From Acidimicrobiales bacterium (GTDB taxonomy: Bacteria; Actinomycetota; Acidimicrobiia; Acidimicrobiales; SZUA-35): 37,472 nt of DNA. Position numbers and translations under genes: made by a program. Shown piece by piece: positions 16,880 to 26,800 of this stretch (its first letter is position 1; every line of letters starts with the position of its first letter). The stretch lies in the NCBI GenBank assembly GCA_020629155.1, contig JAHDDW010000005.1, positions 133,703 to 171,174 on the forward strand, written 5' to 3'. A model generated the notes under the pieces. The model searched no databases and was not told where the DNA came from. It was given only the letters and a program-made list of their open reading frames with translations.

Positions 16880-17212
16880 TTAGAATACGTCGAGGGCGCC
16901 TGTGCGGATTCTGATAGCTGAATCAACATTTGTGATCCAGATTTTGCCGTCGCCTATTTTGCCAGTCTGTGCAGCCTCGACGATCGCTTCTGTAATGCGT
17001 TGGGTTTGGGTTGCTTCAGTAAGAATTTCGATCTTAGTCTTTGGGATGAATTCTACTTTGTATTCAGCACCGCGATAGGTTTCGGTGTGGCCGCCTTGAC
17101 GACCAAAACCCTTCACTTCGGTTATTGTCATTCCCTGCACGCCAATGCTACGCAATGCATCTTTTACATCTTCTAAACTGTGAGGTCGTATAACGGCAGT
17201 AATGAGTTGCAT
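16880..17212 (-). CDS. glnB: nitrogen regulatory protein PII
   Basis: A 110-aa PII trimer subunit that senses ATP/ADP and 2-oxoglutarate. It has the T-loop with modifiable Y51 (YRGAEYKVEFIPK), the TEVKGFGRQGGHTE segment that binds 2-oxoglutarate/ATP, and the C-terminal signature TGKIGDGKIWI. PII genes are usually beside amtB and glnD in Actinobacteria; here neither is present, so this is an orphan copy and its partner is unknown. GlnB versus GlnK cannot be settled from sequence. Confidence 0.94.
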   Translation of the reverse strand: MQLITAVIRPHSLEDVKDALRSIGVQGMTITEVKGFGRQGGHTETYRGAEYKVEFIPKTKIEILTEATQTQRITEAIVEAAQTGKIGDGKIWITNVDSAIRIRTGALDVF

Positions 17213-17289
17213 GTCTATAAAACTACTCGTTATCGAGGCAATGCGCCACCTTCGAAGAGAAACTTCTTTACTTTGTTAGGTGGGTTTGT

Positions 17290-18252
17290 CTAGTCATTGA
17301 ACGTGTACTTAATTTCTTCACTTGTTGCATTTCCAGCTTGAAGTGACGCAGCTCGAATATTTGAGGGGATTACAAATTGTAGTGATACTTGGTCTTGTCC
17401 TGAGAATTTGCCTTCCTTGGTTTTAATTGAAGTTGGTGCATATTCTTCTTCTTTGTCGGTGGTTAGCGTCCAAAATGTTGCATCGAAGTGGGGAGTTTGT
17501 GTCTTTCGGATGGGTCTTTCAACTATGAGGTCTATATGTACAAGGGTGTGTTTATTGGCTGCTCTGTAATGATTGTGGTCAAGGTCTAGCACAGCAAGTT
17601 GTGGTTTGATCGTATAGGTCGTCTCGTCTACTTGTATCGTGCGGAAAGTTTCATCGTCGGTCTGGCCAAGGATCGGCTTGGTTGTAGTAGTTTTTGCTGC
17701 GTCTACGCTGATTCTCGCTGGTTGGGTGTTGCGGTCAGATTCTTGAATGGAAAATGTGATTTGTTCAGGGTTTGGCAGCATGTCAACTGCTGGTAAGAAA
17801 AGAATCGTGACCGATTCTGTAGAGCCAGCTGACACGTCAAATGTGTGTGCGTCGTTAACTTCTGTGGCGTAGTAGTTTTTGTTGTTAAGTTCTAGTGAGA
17901 TATCTTTTGTTGAGAATCCAATGGTTTGGCGAGTATTGTTGGTGACGAGAGTTTCAGCAACAACAACTGGATGGCACGGTAAATCTGGTGAGAGAGCGCA
18001 CAGTCTGTCCTGCGACTGGGTTGTCCTTGTCTCTAGTAGCGTCCAGTGGGTACCTGCATATGACGTATTTGGCTGGTTCGTGATATCTCGTGTAGATTGT
18101 GCTTGTTGTATGGACTGGGCGGCAAAGCCGACTTCATTTGGGGAATTTTTAGTGAGGCTGGTGAAAGCAAGCCATAAAAGGGCTACAGAAATGCCAATCC
18201 AGGTGAGAAAGACTAAACGCTGCAAAAGTGATTCAGATTTTAATAAACCCAT
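17290..18252 (-). CDS. membrane-anchored extracytoplasmic protein of unknown function
   Basis: A 320-aa protein with one N-terminal membrane helix at about 12-33 (LVFLTWIGISVALLWLAFTSL) and a long outside domain rich in beta strands. Two segments (about 70-180 and 200-320) look like Ig-like domains of the DUF4352 kind: each has a VxVxxxVxNNT-like strand and a late ITxxFxxP strand. Two Cys in RLCALSPDLPCHP may form a disulphide. No catalytic motif seen. It lies upstream of the PII gene on the same strand with a 77-nt gap. Confidence 0.75.
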   Translation of the reverse strand: MGLLKSESLLQRLVFLTWIGISVALLWLAFTSLTKNSPNEVGFAAQSIQQAQSTRDITNQPNTSYAGTHWTLLETRTTQSQDRLCALSPDLPCHPVVVAETLVTNNTRQTIGFSTKDISLELNNKNYYATEVNDAHTFDVSAGSTESVTILFLPAVDMLPNPEQITFSIQESDRNTQPARISVDAAKTTTTKPILGQTDDETFRTIQVDETTYTIKPQLAVLDLDHNHYRAANKHTLVHIDLIVERPIRKTQTPHFDATFWTLTTDKEEEYAPTSIKTKEGKFSGQDQVSLQFVIPSNIRAASLQAGNATSEEIKYTFND

Positions 18253-18382
18253 TCCTCTATGTGTAGAGCGAAGTAGGGCAAAATTGCCTGCACGAGACCA
18301 TTTTGCAATGTATTTGAAATCTGAACTACTTTTCGTTTGAAAACAACTTCAAGACAATTGATAGTCGTAGGTTTACTTAAAG

Positions 18383-19594
18383 TTGGCTTTAAGTTTTATC
18401 CTGAGGTGTGTGTATAGAAACATTCTCATCCTTAAATGTATTTACTTCATGCAGAACATAGCTGTAGTAGTGCCGATCTTGCCTATGTATATGCTCACTA
18501 ATGGTGTTGGTCTCACTTCGTTTTTAGCGGGCCAGAGTCTTTATTCTGCCACGGTTCTCGTTGCTGAGCTTCCGTCAGGAATAGCTGCCGACAAGCTTGG
18601 GCATCGCAAGGTCATTCTGTTTGGGATAGCAAGCTATTTTACTTGTTTTGCTATTTATATTGTGTCTCCATCATTATTTCTCTTTGCTTCGATGGCCGCA
18701 GGCATAACGACGGCGTTGTTGAGTGGTAGCGTTGAGGCGCTTCTTTACGAAAGCGTCAAGCAAACTCAAGCGCCACAAACCTATCAAAAGCATCTGGCGC
18801 AACTTTTGTCTGGAGAAACACTAGCTTTTGCTTTGGGTGCAGCAATTGCTGGTGCAGCGTTTGAAGTGTTCGGCGAAGGTTCATTTTTGCCACTGCTAGT
18901 ACTGATGGCCTTGATGCAAGTGATAGCTTTCCTAGTGGCTTTGCAGCTGCAGAAACCCGAGGTAGTCCCTGGGGTGCGGACACCGAAAAAGACACAAGCC
19001 AAAAATAAGCGGGCATTGTTGACCGTCCTAAAAACAGAGCAGTCGTTACGTCGGTTGACAATGTCGAGGATGCTTACAGTTAGTGGTCAATATATTGTGC
19101 TGGGTGTCTATCCTGTTTTCTTCGCAGAGAAAAGTGTTTCGGGTTTTTGGGTAGGCGCGGCGCTTGCGGTGGGAACTATCCTGAATGCAATCTTCATGCG
19201 AAACGTGCACTGCTTGAAGTCGTTTGCGAACCGAAAAACGATCTGTGGGTTAACCTTGTTTATGGCTGTCACATACTTTTCTTTAGCCATTATTTCTCAC
19301 CCGCTAGTTTTAGTGATGATGTTTATCTGTTTGCAAGCACAATTTAATCTAAAAGAGCCTCTTGTCAGTGAGGCTATTCAACGACGCAGTGACGAGCATA
19401 ATCGAGCGACCATTTTGTCGGCATCAGCCTTTTTCCGTCAGGTGAGCAACCTTGTATCTAAAATAGTTTTGACGACGTTAGTCGCTGTGACAACTATTGA
19501 TACTATGTTCATGTTCCAAGCAGGCTTTTTGTTTGTGGGTGCGGTGGCTAGTTACTTTGTGCTGAAAGCGAAGAAGCTGAAGGCTGCAATCTAA
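18383..19594 (+). CDS. major facilitator superfamily transporter
   Basis: A roughly 400-aa integral membrane protein with about 12 helices. The MFS motif A variant SGIAADKLGHRKVI sits between helices 2 and 3, and a central cytoplasmic loop (TPKKTQAKNKRALL) divides the two halves. Substrate unknown; drug or sugar efflux types have similar motifs. The start is uncertain: TTG at 18383, GTG at 18410 preceded by TGAGG, or ATG at 18449. It is convergent with another MFS gene, to which it is only distantly similar, and both share one terminator. Confidence 0.88.
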   Translation: MALSFILRCVYRNILILKCIYFMQNIAVVVPILPMYMLTNGVGLTSFLAGQSLYSATVLVAELPSGIAADKLGHRKVILFGIASYFTCFAIYIVSPSLFLFASMAAGITTALLSGSVEALLYESVKQTQAPQTYQKHLAQLLSGETLAFALGAAIAGAAFEVFGEGSFLPLLVLMALMQVIAFLVALQLQKPEVVPGVRTPKKTQAKNKRALLTVLKTEQSLRRLTMSRMLTVSGQYIVLGVYPVFFAEKSVSGFWVGAALAVGTILNAIFMRNVHCLKSFANRKTICGLTLFMAVTYFSLAIISHPLVLVMMFICLQAQFNLKEPLVSEAIQRRSDEHNRATILSASAFFRQVSNLVSKIVLTTLVAVTTIDTMFMFQAGFLFVGAVASYFVLKAKKLKAAI

Positions 19595-19618
19595 TGCAGA
19601 AGATCTGTATTAGATTGC
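19586..19618. terminator. bidirectional terminator overlapping two stop codons
   Basis: A perfect 10-bp inverted repeat (GCAATCTAAT/ATTAGATTGC, 13-nt loop) whose arms contain the last codons of both convergent MFS genes. A CTTTTTCT run follows on the plus strand. Confidence 0.75.
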
Positions 19619-20899
19619 GTGACTCTTTTTCTGCTTGGGTTTTGTGATAACAATAATGCTGAGACCTATAAGTGCGATGATTGCTAACATGGCATAATTG
19701 CTTCCGCCTTGGCCCTCGGAGAAAAAGTATCCCATCGGTGGAGCTAAAAATAGGTATAAAAACTTACTGCTCATTCCTACAGTTGATAATGCAGTAGCTC
19801 TATGTTCATCACTTGCAACCGCATTAATGACACTTGTTTGATAACTAAGAAATGAAGACGATCCAAGTATATATAGCCCAAGAAATACTATAGATAATAA
19901 AGATCCATTGAATTGAAATAGCGAGCCAGCGGCTAATACAACAAAGCAATACATGGCGTATGCCTTGAAGCCAGAGTAGTTTCCAAAAAAGTTGTAGATC
20001 TTATAGTGAAAGTTGCTAATCGCTACGCCGATGCTGTAAAAGAAGGCAAGCGCAAAGCCAATAGTCGTTGGGTTGATCGATAGCTCTTCGAATACGCCAG
20101 CATAAAATATACCCCAATCGGCGTTAAAGGCTAGACCTCCCAAAAGCAAAACACTCGGGAGAAGGTAGCGTAGATTCTTGTGTGAAAGGATTTTAATAGC
20201 TTCGATCGTATGGTGTCTTCCTGTCGTTGATTCTGGTTCTTCGATGCCCTTTGTAACTGGAATTCGTACAACAAGCAAGCTGGCAATTGCACAGATAATA
20301 CCCATCGCGATCCAAGGAAGCCGATCGCTTAGTTGAAAAAGTAAACCGCCAATGAAAGCCGAAGTAATTAAGGCAACAAGGTTTAGCACTCTGACCTTGG
20401 AGTAAATCAAATTGAAAATCTCGTCTTTGCTCAGATCTGCCTGTAACGAATTGCTATCAGCTGGCTTAGCCTGATCTGAAGCAAGGTTTTTTGATAAATC
20501 GTAGAGAACAGCTTCTAGTGCACCTGAAACACCAGCCAGCCCTATTTGGATCATTATCTCTAATGCAAAAATATGCCAAGCTGCCTGCACTAGTCCTAAG
20601 AGCGTTATTCCAAGACTGAAAACCGCAAGCCCTATGGCTAAAACACGACTTCTGCCAAACCTGTCAGCTATATAGCCAGTAGGTAAGTCAGCAGTCAAAC
20701 CGACAATGAAACCGATGGTGTGGACCAAGGCAATTTCTACAGGTGATAAGTATTTTAAAAAATAAATATACCACGTAGCTTGCATTGACCAGAAGCTTGT
20801 CGCGAATGCCGTGTAATAGACCGTGGGAATATAGGCAGCTCGAAGATAGGGGAATGAAATGGTGTTGACGATTTTTTGCAAGAAGGTAGTGGCTGTCAT
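19610..20899 (-). CDS. major facilitator superfamily transporter
   Basis: A 429-aa membrane protein with about 12 helices. Motif A appears as TGYIADRFGRSRVLA after helix 2. A central loop of about 35 residues (NLASDQAKPADSNSLQADLS) separates early helices, unlike the first MFS gene. Substrate unknown. The ATG start is the first in frame and starts a short cytoplasmic N-terminus; no clear Shine-Dalgarno. It is divergent from dapD. Confidence 0.88.
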   Translation of the reverse strand: MTATTFLQKIVNTISFPYLRAAYIPTVYYTAFATSFWSMQATWYIYFLKYLSPVEIALVHTIGFIVGLTADLPTGYIADRFGRSRVLAIGLAVFSLGITLLGLVQAAWHIFALEIMIQIGLAGVSGALEAVLYDLSKNLASDQAKPADSNSLQADLSKDEIFNLIYSKVRVLNLVALITSAFIGGLLFQLSDRLPWIAMGIICAIASLLVVRIPVTKGIEEPESTTGRHHTIEAIKILSHKNLRYLLPSVLLLGGLAFNADWGIFYAGVFEELSINPTTIGFALAFFYSIGVAISNFHYKIYNFFGNYSGFKAYAMYCFVVLAAGSLFQFNGSLLSIVFLGLYILGSSSFLSYQTSVINAVASDEHRATALSTVGMSSKFLYLFLAPPMGYFFSEGQGGSNYAMLAIIALIGLSIIVITKPKQKKSHAI

Positions 20900-20973
20900 T
20901 CATTGTGAGGGTATTTCTTTGTCTAGGGGTAAGCCAACGTGGCGTCGCGATTAGTTTTTGGAGACACTTTTTG

Positions 20974-20979
20974 TAGAGT
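20974..20979 (+). promoter_or_regulatory. putative -10 box of dapD
   Basis: TAGAGT ends 6 nt before the dapD ATG; TTAGTT 17 nt further upstream may be a weak -35 box. Confidence 0.4.
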
Positions 20980-20985
20980 GGTCCT

Positions 20986-21885
20986 ATGAGTATTTCTGCA
21001 GTTGGTCATAGTTGGGTCGACGCTGCTTCTGGGCAACGTCTTGATGTGTGGTTTCCACAAGATGGTTCAGAGCCAGTTCGATCTTGCTTGGCGCAAGAGC
21101 TAGGATTAGTGCAAGGCGAAGTTGTTACAACCGAGATTGTTAACTTGGACGATCCAGCTGTTGATACCGCTGATGTATGGTTGCGTCTGCATCTTTTGTC
21201 ACAGCGCAAAGCCAAACCCAACTCGATAAACCTTGACGGCATTTTTGGGTTACTCACAAACGTAGCATGGACATCGGCTGGCCCGGTAGCTCCAAATCAG
21301 GTTGATGCACTGCGCTCGCTTGCAGGTCAAAAAGCTGGCGGCAACATTAGTGTCACTTCGGTCGATAAGTTTCCTCGGATGACTGACTATGTAGTTCCAT
21401 CAGGTGTACGTATTGGCAATGCTGATAGGGTCCGTCTTGGTGCATATCTTGGCGAGGGCACAACCGTCATGCACGAAGGGTTCATCAACTTTAACGCAGG
21501 CACACTTGGCGTTGCCATGGTTGAAGGTCGCATCAGCGCTGGTGTCGTAGTGGGTGCAGATTCAGATATTGGTGGCAGCGCATCAATTATGGGTACCCTT
21601 TCTGGCGGCGGCAAAGAAACGATTAGTGTTGGCGAAAATTGTTTGTTGGGCGCTAACTCAGGTATAGGCATTTCGCTTGGCGATAACTGCATCGTAGAAG
21701 CTGGTTTGTATGTGACAAGCGGCACTATTGTGGCTATGCCTGACGGGAAAAATCTTAAAGCTAGCGAACTTTCAGGCACCGCTGGGTTGTTGTACCGCCG
21801 TAATTCTATGACAGGCCAAGTCGAGGTGCTTGTTACAGACAAAACCGACTGGGGTGGGGTTCAGTCAGAACTACACGCGAACTAG
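20986..21885 (+). CDS. dapD: 2,3,4,5-tetrahydropyridine-2,6-dicarboxylate N-succinyltransferase, actinobacterial type
   Basis: Succinylates tetrahydrodipicolinate in the diaminopimelate/lysine pathway. The 299-aa protein has an N-terminal helical domain and a left-handed beta-helix with hexapeptide repeats: [34 protein letters not shown], and [16 protein letters not shown]. The motif [11 protein letters not shown] near 160-170 and [10 protein letters not shown] match the actinobacterial DapD subfamily rather than the proteobacterial one. Slightly shorter than the mycobacterial enzyme. It is a single gene here, not next to dapE. Confidence 0.93.
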   Translation: MSISAVGHSWVDAASGQRLDVWFPQDGSEPVRSCLAQELGLVQGEVVTTEIVNLDDPAVDTADVWLRLHLLSQRKAKPNSINLDGIFGLLTNVAWTSAGPVAPNQVDALRSLAGQKAGGNISVTSVDKFPRMTDYVVPSGVRIGNADRVRLGAYLGEGTTVMHEGFINFNAGTLGVAMVEGRISAGVVVGADSDIGGSASIMGTLSGGGKETISVGENCLLGANSGIGISLGDNCIVEAGLYVTSGTIVAMPDGKNLKASELSGTAGLLYRRNSMTGQVEVLVTDKTDWGGVQSELHAN

Positions 21886-21932
21886 ACCAGATTGTTCAAT
21901 CTTGGTGCCTAAAGTTTGCTTCACTTCAGAGG

Positions 21933-21938
21933 TACAAT
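21933..21938 (+). promoter_or_regulatory. putative -10 box of the first SGNH gene
   Basis: TACAAT ends 6 nt before the ATG. An AGAGG just upstream is too far for normal ribosome binding, so a leaderless transcript is favoured. Confidence 0.4.
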
Positions 21939-21944
21939 ACAGCT

Positions 21945-22880
21945 ATGGGTAGGACTGTTTCTTTCAGGGTGTTTGCGGTGTCGGTTGCTGCTGTAGTTAG
22001 TTGTGTATTTTTTGTGTTGTTGTTTCTGTATTTTGTGGCGAACACTGGTTCTGTTGTGGCGACTGGTTCAGATGCAGGCGGTGCTTCGGTGGGAGTTGCT
22101 AGTGCGGGTGAAGTTGAGCAGGCTGTTTCTCAGATGGTTTCTACAACTGTGGTTGAGACGACAAGTGTTGTAGAGACGACTGTTGAGAAGGAGACAACAA
22201 CTACTACTGAGCCTGAGAAGAGTTCCGCGAAGAATGAAATCATATTTATAGGCGATTCGTTGCTAGCCCAAAATGGCACCGCAAATGTACTAGTCCCAAA
22301 ACTTGTTGACAACGGGTGGCAGCAAATATCTATCAACGCGCAAGGCTGTCGAGCGAACCATATCGGTTACGCCGCGTGTAACGCAATCACACACTTCACA
22401 ACAATGCTCGAAGCAATAGAAAATAACTCCTACGACGTGTATAACAGCGGCCCTACCCCAGGTGCCCATCAAGACTTACTCAAGCAACTGTACGCAAATG
22501 ACCAATCGACGCTTTCTAAAATTAGCGACAGCACGCTCAATGACTCTTTCAGGCAAGCAGATACCGTTGTTGTTTCTTTAGGAACAAATGATGAGGCAAA
22601 TGCAGAAAAAATGGAAGCTGGCATACGACTCACAACATCAGCGATAAAGACCCTTAACCCAGAAATAACTATGTACTGGGTAAAAATATGTGCTGAAGGA
22701 GATGTGGCACGAGGCGGCGGCATTCTTAACCCTTTGCTTGACAGCCTTAGCCAAGAATTGTCGTTTGAACTAATTGATTGGGCTTCTCAATGTCAAGCGT
22801 CGCACCAATTTGACAGGGTGCACTACAACGATCAAGGCGTCGAGGCGTTCACCAGCGCTTTGGCCGCTGGCGTCAACTAA
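21945..22880 (+). CDS. membrane-anchored SGNH/GDSL hydrolase, copy 1
   Basis: A 311-aa exported esterase/acylhydrolase. A membrane anchor or signal helix spans about 8-34. A Thr/Val/Glu linker (66-95) resembles a mucin-like stalk. The SGNH domain starts at about 98: block I FIGDSLLAQ with nucleophile S105, block III SLGTND with N215, and block V with D290 and H293 (FDRVHYND). Such enzymes remove acyl groups from cell-wall glycans or lipids; the substrate here is unknown. It is followed after 7 nt by a paralogue whose first 223 bp are identical. Confidence 0.87.
   Translation: MGRTVSFRVFAVSVAAVVSCVFFVLLFLYFVANTGSVVATGSDAGGASVGVASAGEVEQAVSQMVSTTVVETTSVVETTVEKETTTTTEPEKSSAKNEIIFIGDSLLAQNGTANVLVPKLVDNGWQQISINAQGCRANHIGYAACNAITHFTTMLEAIENNSYDVYNSGPTPGAHQDLLKQLYANDQSTLSKISDSTLNDSFRQADTVVVSLGTNDEANAEKMEAGIRLTTSAIKTLNPEITMYWVKICAEGDVARGGGILNPLLDSLSQELSFELIDWASQCQASHQFDRVHYNDQGVEAFTSALAAGVN
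21946..22168 (+). repeat. 223-bp direct repeat, copy 1
   Basis: By eye identical to 22892-23114 with an offset of 946 bp. It encodes the membrane anchor and start of the Thr-rich stalk of the two SGNH hydrolases. A shorter, one-mismatch block around the GDS motif follows in both copies. Confidence 0.9.
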
Positions 22881-22887
22881 CACAAGT

Positions 22888-23817
22888 ATGTTGGGTAGGA
22901 CTGTTTCTTTCAGGGTGTTTGCGGTGTCGGTTGCTGCTGTAGTTAGTTGTGTATTTTTTGTGTTGTTGTTTCTGTATTTTGTGGCGAACACTGGTTCTGT
23001 TGTGGCGACTGGTTCAGATGCAGGCGGTGCTTCGGTGGGAGTTGCTAGTGCGGGTGAAGTTGAGCAGGCTGTTTCTCAGATGGTTTCTACAACTGTGGTT
23101 GAGACGACAAGTGTGGTTTCAACTACGGTGGAGCAGTCAACAACTACTGCTGAGTCTGAGAAGAGTTCCGCGAAAAATGAAATCATATTTATAGGCGATT
23201 CGTTGCTAGCCCAAAAAGATACACCACCTGTGCTGATCGCGAAATTAGTTGCTGACGGTTGGCAGCAACTATCTATCAACGCACAAGGTGGTAGAAAAAA
23301 CTATCTTGGGTCGACAGAAAACATTGACTTCGTATCAATGTTAAAAGAAGTAGAAAATAATTCTTACGATGCGTTTACAAGCAGCGGATCTCCTGCAGGA
23401 GTTCATCAGAATGCGTTAAAACAACTTTACCCAAACGATCAGTCGACACTTTCAAAAATTAGCGATAACGACCTTAACGCAGCTTTCAGACAGGCTGATG
23501 CAGTAGTAGTGTCATTAGGAACAAACGACAAATCCGATGCCTCGACCATGGAAGATGGGATACGTTTAACAGCAGCTTCGATCAAAAAAATCAATCCAAC
23601 TATTGAAATCTATTGGGTGAAAATGTGTGCACAGGGAGGCATGCATGCAAAGGGTAACGTTTTTAACCCTATTCTAGAAGATCTCAAGCAAGAGTTAGAT
23701 CTGGAGCTAATCGACTGGGCTTCTCAATGTCAAGCGTCGCATCAATACGATGGCGTACACTATAACGAACAAGGCGTCGAGGCGTTCACAGACGTTCTCG
23801 TCAATGCAATACGCTAG
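22888..23817 (+). CDS. membrane-anchored SGNH/GDSL hydrolase, copy 2
   Basis: A 309-aa paralogue of the preceding gene. The anchor and stalk start are identical at the DNA level, the GDS block nearly so (FIGDSLLAQ), while the rest of the catalytic domain has diverged markedly. The N (SLGTND) and the D/H pair (YDGVHYNE) are kept, so both copies look active. The frame is open further upstream inside copy 1, but the ATG at 22888 matches the start of copy 1, one codon longer. No Shine-Dalgarno is visible; translation may be coupled to copy 1 (7-nt gap). It is convergent with hrpA with only 4 nt between. Confidence 0.87.
   Translation: MLGRTVSFRVFAVSVAAVVSCVFFVLLFLYFVANTGSVVATGSDAGGASVGVASAGEVEQAVSQMVSTTVVETTSVVSTTVEQSTTTAESEKSSAKNEIIFIGDSLLAQKDTPPVLIAKLVADGWQQLSINAQGGRKNYLGSTENIDFVSMLKEVENNSYDAFTSSGSPAGVHQNALKQLYPNDQSTLSKISDNDLNAAFRQADAVVVSLGTNDKSDASTMEDGIRLTAASIKKINPTIEIYWVKMCAQGGMHAKGNVFNPILEDLKQELDLELIDWASQCQASHQYDGVHYNEQGVEAFTDVLVNAIR
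22892..23114 (+). repeat. 223-bp direct repeat, copy 2
   Basis: Identical partner of 21946-22168, ending at the point where the Thr-rich linkers of the two genes diverge. Confidence 0.9.
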
Positions 23818-23821
23818 CCAC

Positions 23822-26800
23822 CTACAGTTTGTCAGCTCGTCGACGAATTTTTTTGGAAGAAATGCCATGCGTCGAGCCGAGTGATGGGGCAAAGCTCGCA
23901 ACGCGGAGCTCTTCCGCAAGCCAGGTCAGTTCTTCTATCTGTTCAGTAAATCCGCATCGCTGTCGAGCCTGCGCCACCGCCGTTTCGGCTTGTTGACAAG
24001 CTGTGGCGGCGGCTTGGTCACGGCGAGGGTTGCTGGCAAGGTCATCTATGCGTTTGCTAATCGCTGAAGCGTAGCGTTGCAAATCTTCAAGTCGGTCGTA
24101 GCCAATACCTGCTAGAAAGCCTGGATAAAACAGTCGTGCTATGTGGTTACGGACGTCTGCAACGCTGGCGCTATGATGAGGCGACGTCAGCGCTGCAAGG
24201 TCATTCTCGAAAGTAGCAAGCGTGCCGACGAACCACAAAACATGTTGCGCTAACGATTTTTCCAGATTGGCATAGCGTGTATCACGAATGTGTTCGATAG
24301 CGGCAAAAGCTCGTTTGTCCCACGGTAACTGTCGTGCTGTGAGACAATGATCGAGTGCGCAATCAATAGCGTCGATATACCAACCTGCTTTTGATTGAAC
24401 AGGCGCAGCAGCAAGTTGTACCAATGTTTTTGGGTCACCGTTGGTAGTAAGTAGTTTGTCGAATGAGCGCAATGGCGAACTAAGCCCAAGATAAAGCAAC
24501 CGTCGCACACCATCAAAATGTGAGGCGAACTGTTCGTCTTCACTGGCCAAAATCTTGATTGCAACACTTTTGCCTTCATCAAAAAGAGCAGGATACCCCG
24601 TCACCTGTTGGCCATGTTGTTGCGAGCTGACTTGTTTAGGTAACTCGTCAAAATCCCATGAGGCCAAATCGTTTCGTTCTAGGTTGCCACCTAATTCGCT
24701 GTGCGTTAACGATTCAATAGCTTCAGTCGCGGTTGCAGCAAGTTGTTGTTTCAGGTCGTCAAGGTTTTTGCCTTCGTCAACGAGCGTAAAGTCTGCGTCG
24801 ATGATCCGAAAGGTTGGCAGCAAACTGTTAACAGTCGCAGTCATAACAAAATCGTCAGTGTCGACCGTTACTCCTCGCTCGCCATGACAATAGTTGCTAA
24901 GCGCAGTCGCGAGCGACACAGTTTGTGCGTCTGGCTGGCCTTCAACGAGTTTTTCCACATAAGCTGCTGCATTAGAAGCTGTGTCGGCTAGTGGAGATAG
25001 TTCGCGCCGTAGTGGTTTCGGTAAGCTACGCAACATTGCTATTATAAGCTCATCTCTGAAACCAGATACTGACCAGGTAAAAGGGTTGGCTGTGAGAGCA
25101 GGTAGCACTTCAAGAGGAACTAACACGCTCACCCCGTCGTGGTCGCTCGTCGGGTCGAAAACATAGCGCAGCTCTAGATCGGTGCCATCGTATAGCCAAC
25201 TTGTTGGCAACCCATCGTCGTCAGTCTCGCCGACTGGTTCGCTTTTGTCTAGAAAATCTTCGACTGTGGCTCGTAGCTTGTTGCCCTTAGTGTCAGTTTC
25301 TTTCCACCACCTGTTAAACTCGCCGACGCTTGTAACATCGTGAGGAATGTGGCGATCATAAAACTCATAGAGTTCGTCGTCGCCAACTGTATTGTCTTGT
25401 CGTTGGCGAGCATAGAGCTGGTTAACTTCTTCTAGTATGCTCGTGTTATGGGCAAGGAATGAATGGTGGTTCTCGTTCCATTCGCCGTTAACAAAACCAT
25501 AATGCAAAAGCTGTTGACGGGCTGCTGCTTTGTTGATGTGGCGAAGCAGTCGCCGACGATCAGCCGCTAAGGTAAGGCCAAGCAGCGTCACCCGCTCGCG
25601 CACATAGGCTGCGCCGCTATCACTATCCCAAAAAGGTTCACCATAGCTTTTCTTCACTAGATGTGTGGCTGCATCTTCAATCCACTGGGGGTCGATCTTT
25701 GCGACGGTGCGAGCCCAAATCGCGCTTGTGTCAACAAGCTCGGCGGCGACAACCCAGTCGGGCGCCGTCTTCTTTAACCCAGAGCTTGGGTTGATGCGAA
25801 ACCGCAGTTGACGGGTGCCGAGATATTCGGGCAACGCTGGCCGACCTGAAGCGTTTCGTTTCTGCGGTTTGGTATCTTTCGTGCCGATGTGCGAAAGCAG
25901 CCCAGTGATAATTGCTTGATGAATCGCATCAAAATTGTCGCCCGAGCTTGCCCCTCTGTCGCTTGGCTTCGTCATTGCTGCGTCGCCCGATTTCGTCATC
26001 GCTGTGTCGCTTGGCTTCGTCATTGCTGTGTTGCTTGGCTTCGTCATCCCCAACTTGATTGGGGATCTCCCCTTGCCTCCACGTTGTTTGCGTGATGCTG
26101 CATCGAAACTGCGAGTAAGTTGATGGTGCGTGTCGAACCATTCTCGAACACGCATATAGTTCAGAAATTCACGGCGACACATTTTGCGAAACTGATTACC
26201 AGATCGTTCCTGTTTCTGCTTTTGTAAATAATTCCACAAGCTTAGCAGCGACATAAAATCGGATTCTTTATTGGCGAAACGGCTGTGAAATTCGTCAGCT
26301 GCGCCGCGTTTTTCTTTCGGGCGTTCTCGTGGGTCCATCACCGCCAACCCTGAAGTGATAATCAGCATGTCGTGGAGCGAGCCATTACGCTCGGCGGCTA
26401 GCAGCATGCGGCCAAGGCGAACATCTATCGGTAGGCGAGCAAGTTTGCGGCCAAGGCCTGTTAACCATTTTTTGCTGCCGCTGCGTTTCGGGTTGATAGC
26501 GCCAAGCTCTTCCAACAACTTTTTGCCATCTGCTATAGACCGGCTGTCAGGTTTATCTATGAAAGGGAACGATTCGATGTTGCCGAGGCGTGCCGCTGCC
26601 ATCTGTAAGATGACGGCTGCGAGGTTTGTGCGTCGAATCTCAGGGTCAGTGAATTCGGCCCGTGCAATAAAACTTTCTTCGCTATAGAGACGGATGCACA
26701 CACCAGGGCCGAGTCGTCCGCAACGGCCTGCACGTTGATTGGCTGATGCTTGCGACACTGCTTCGATTGGGAGGCGCTGCACTTTTGTCTTTTTGCTGTA

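Noticed and set aside
22774..22887. Upstream extension of the second SGNH gene
   Set aside because: It lies inside the 3' end of copy 1 in another frame; the start matching copy 1 is at 22888.
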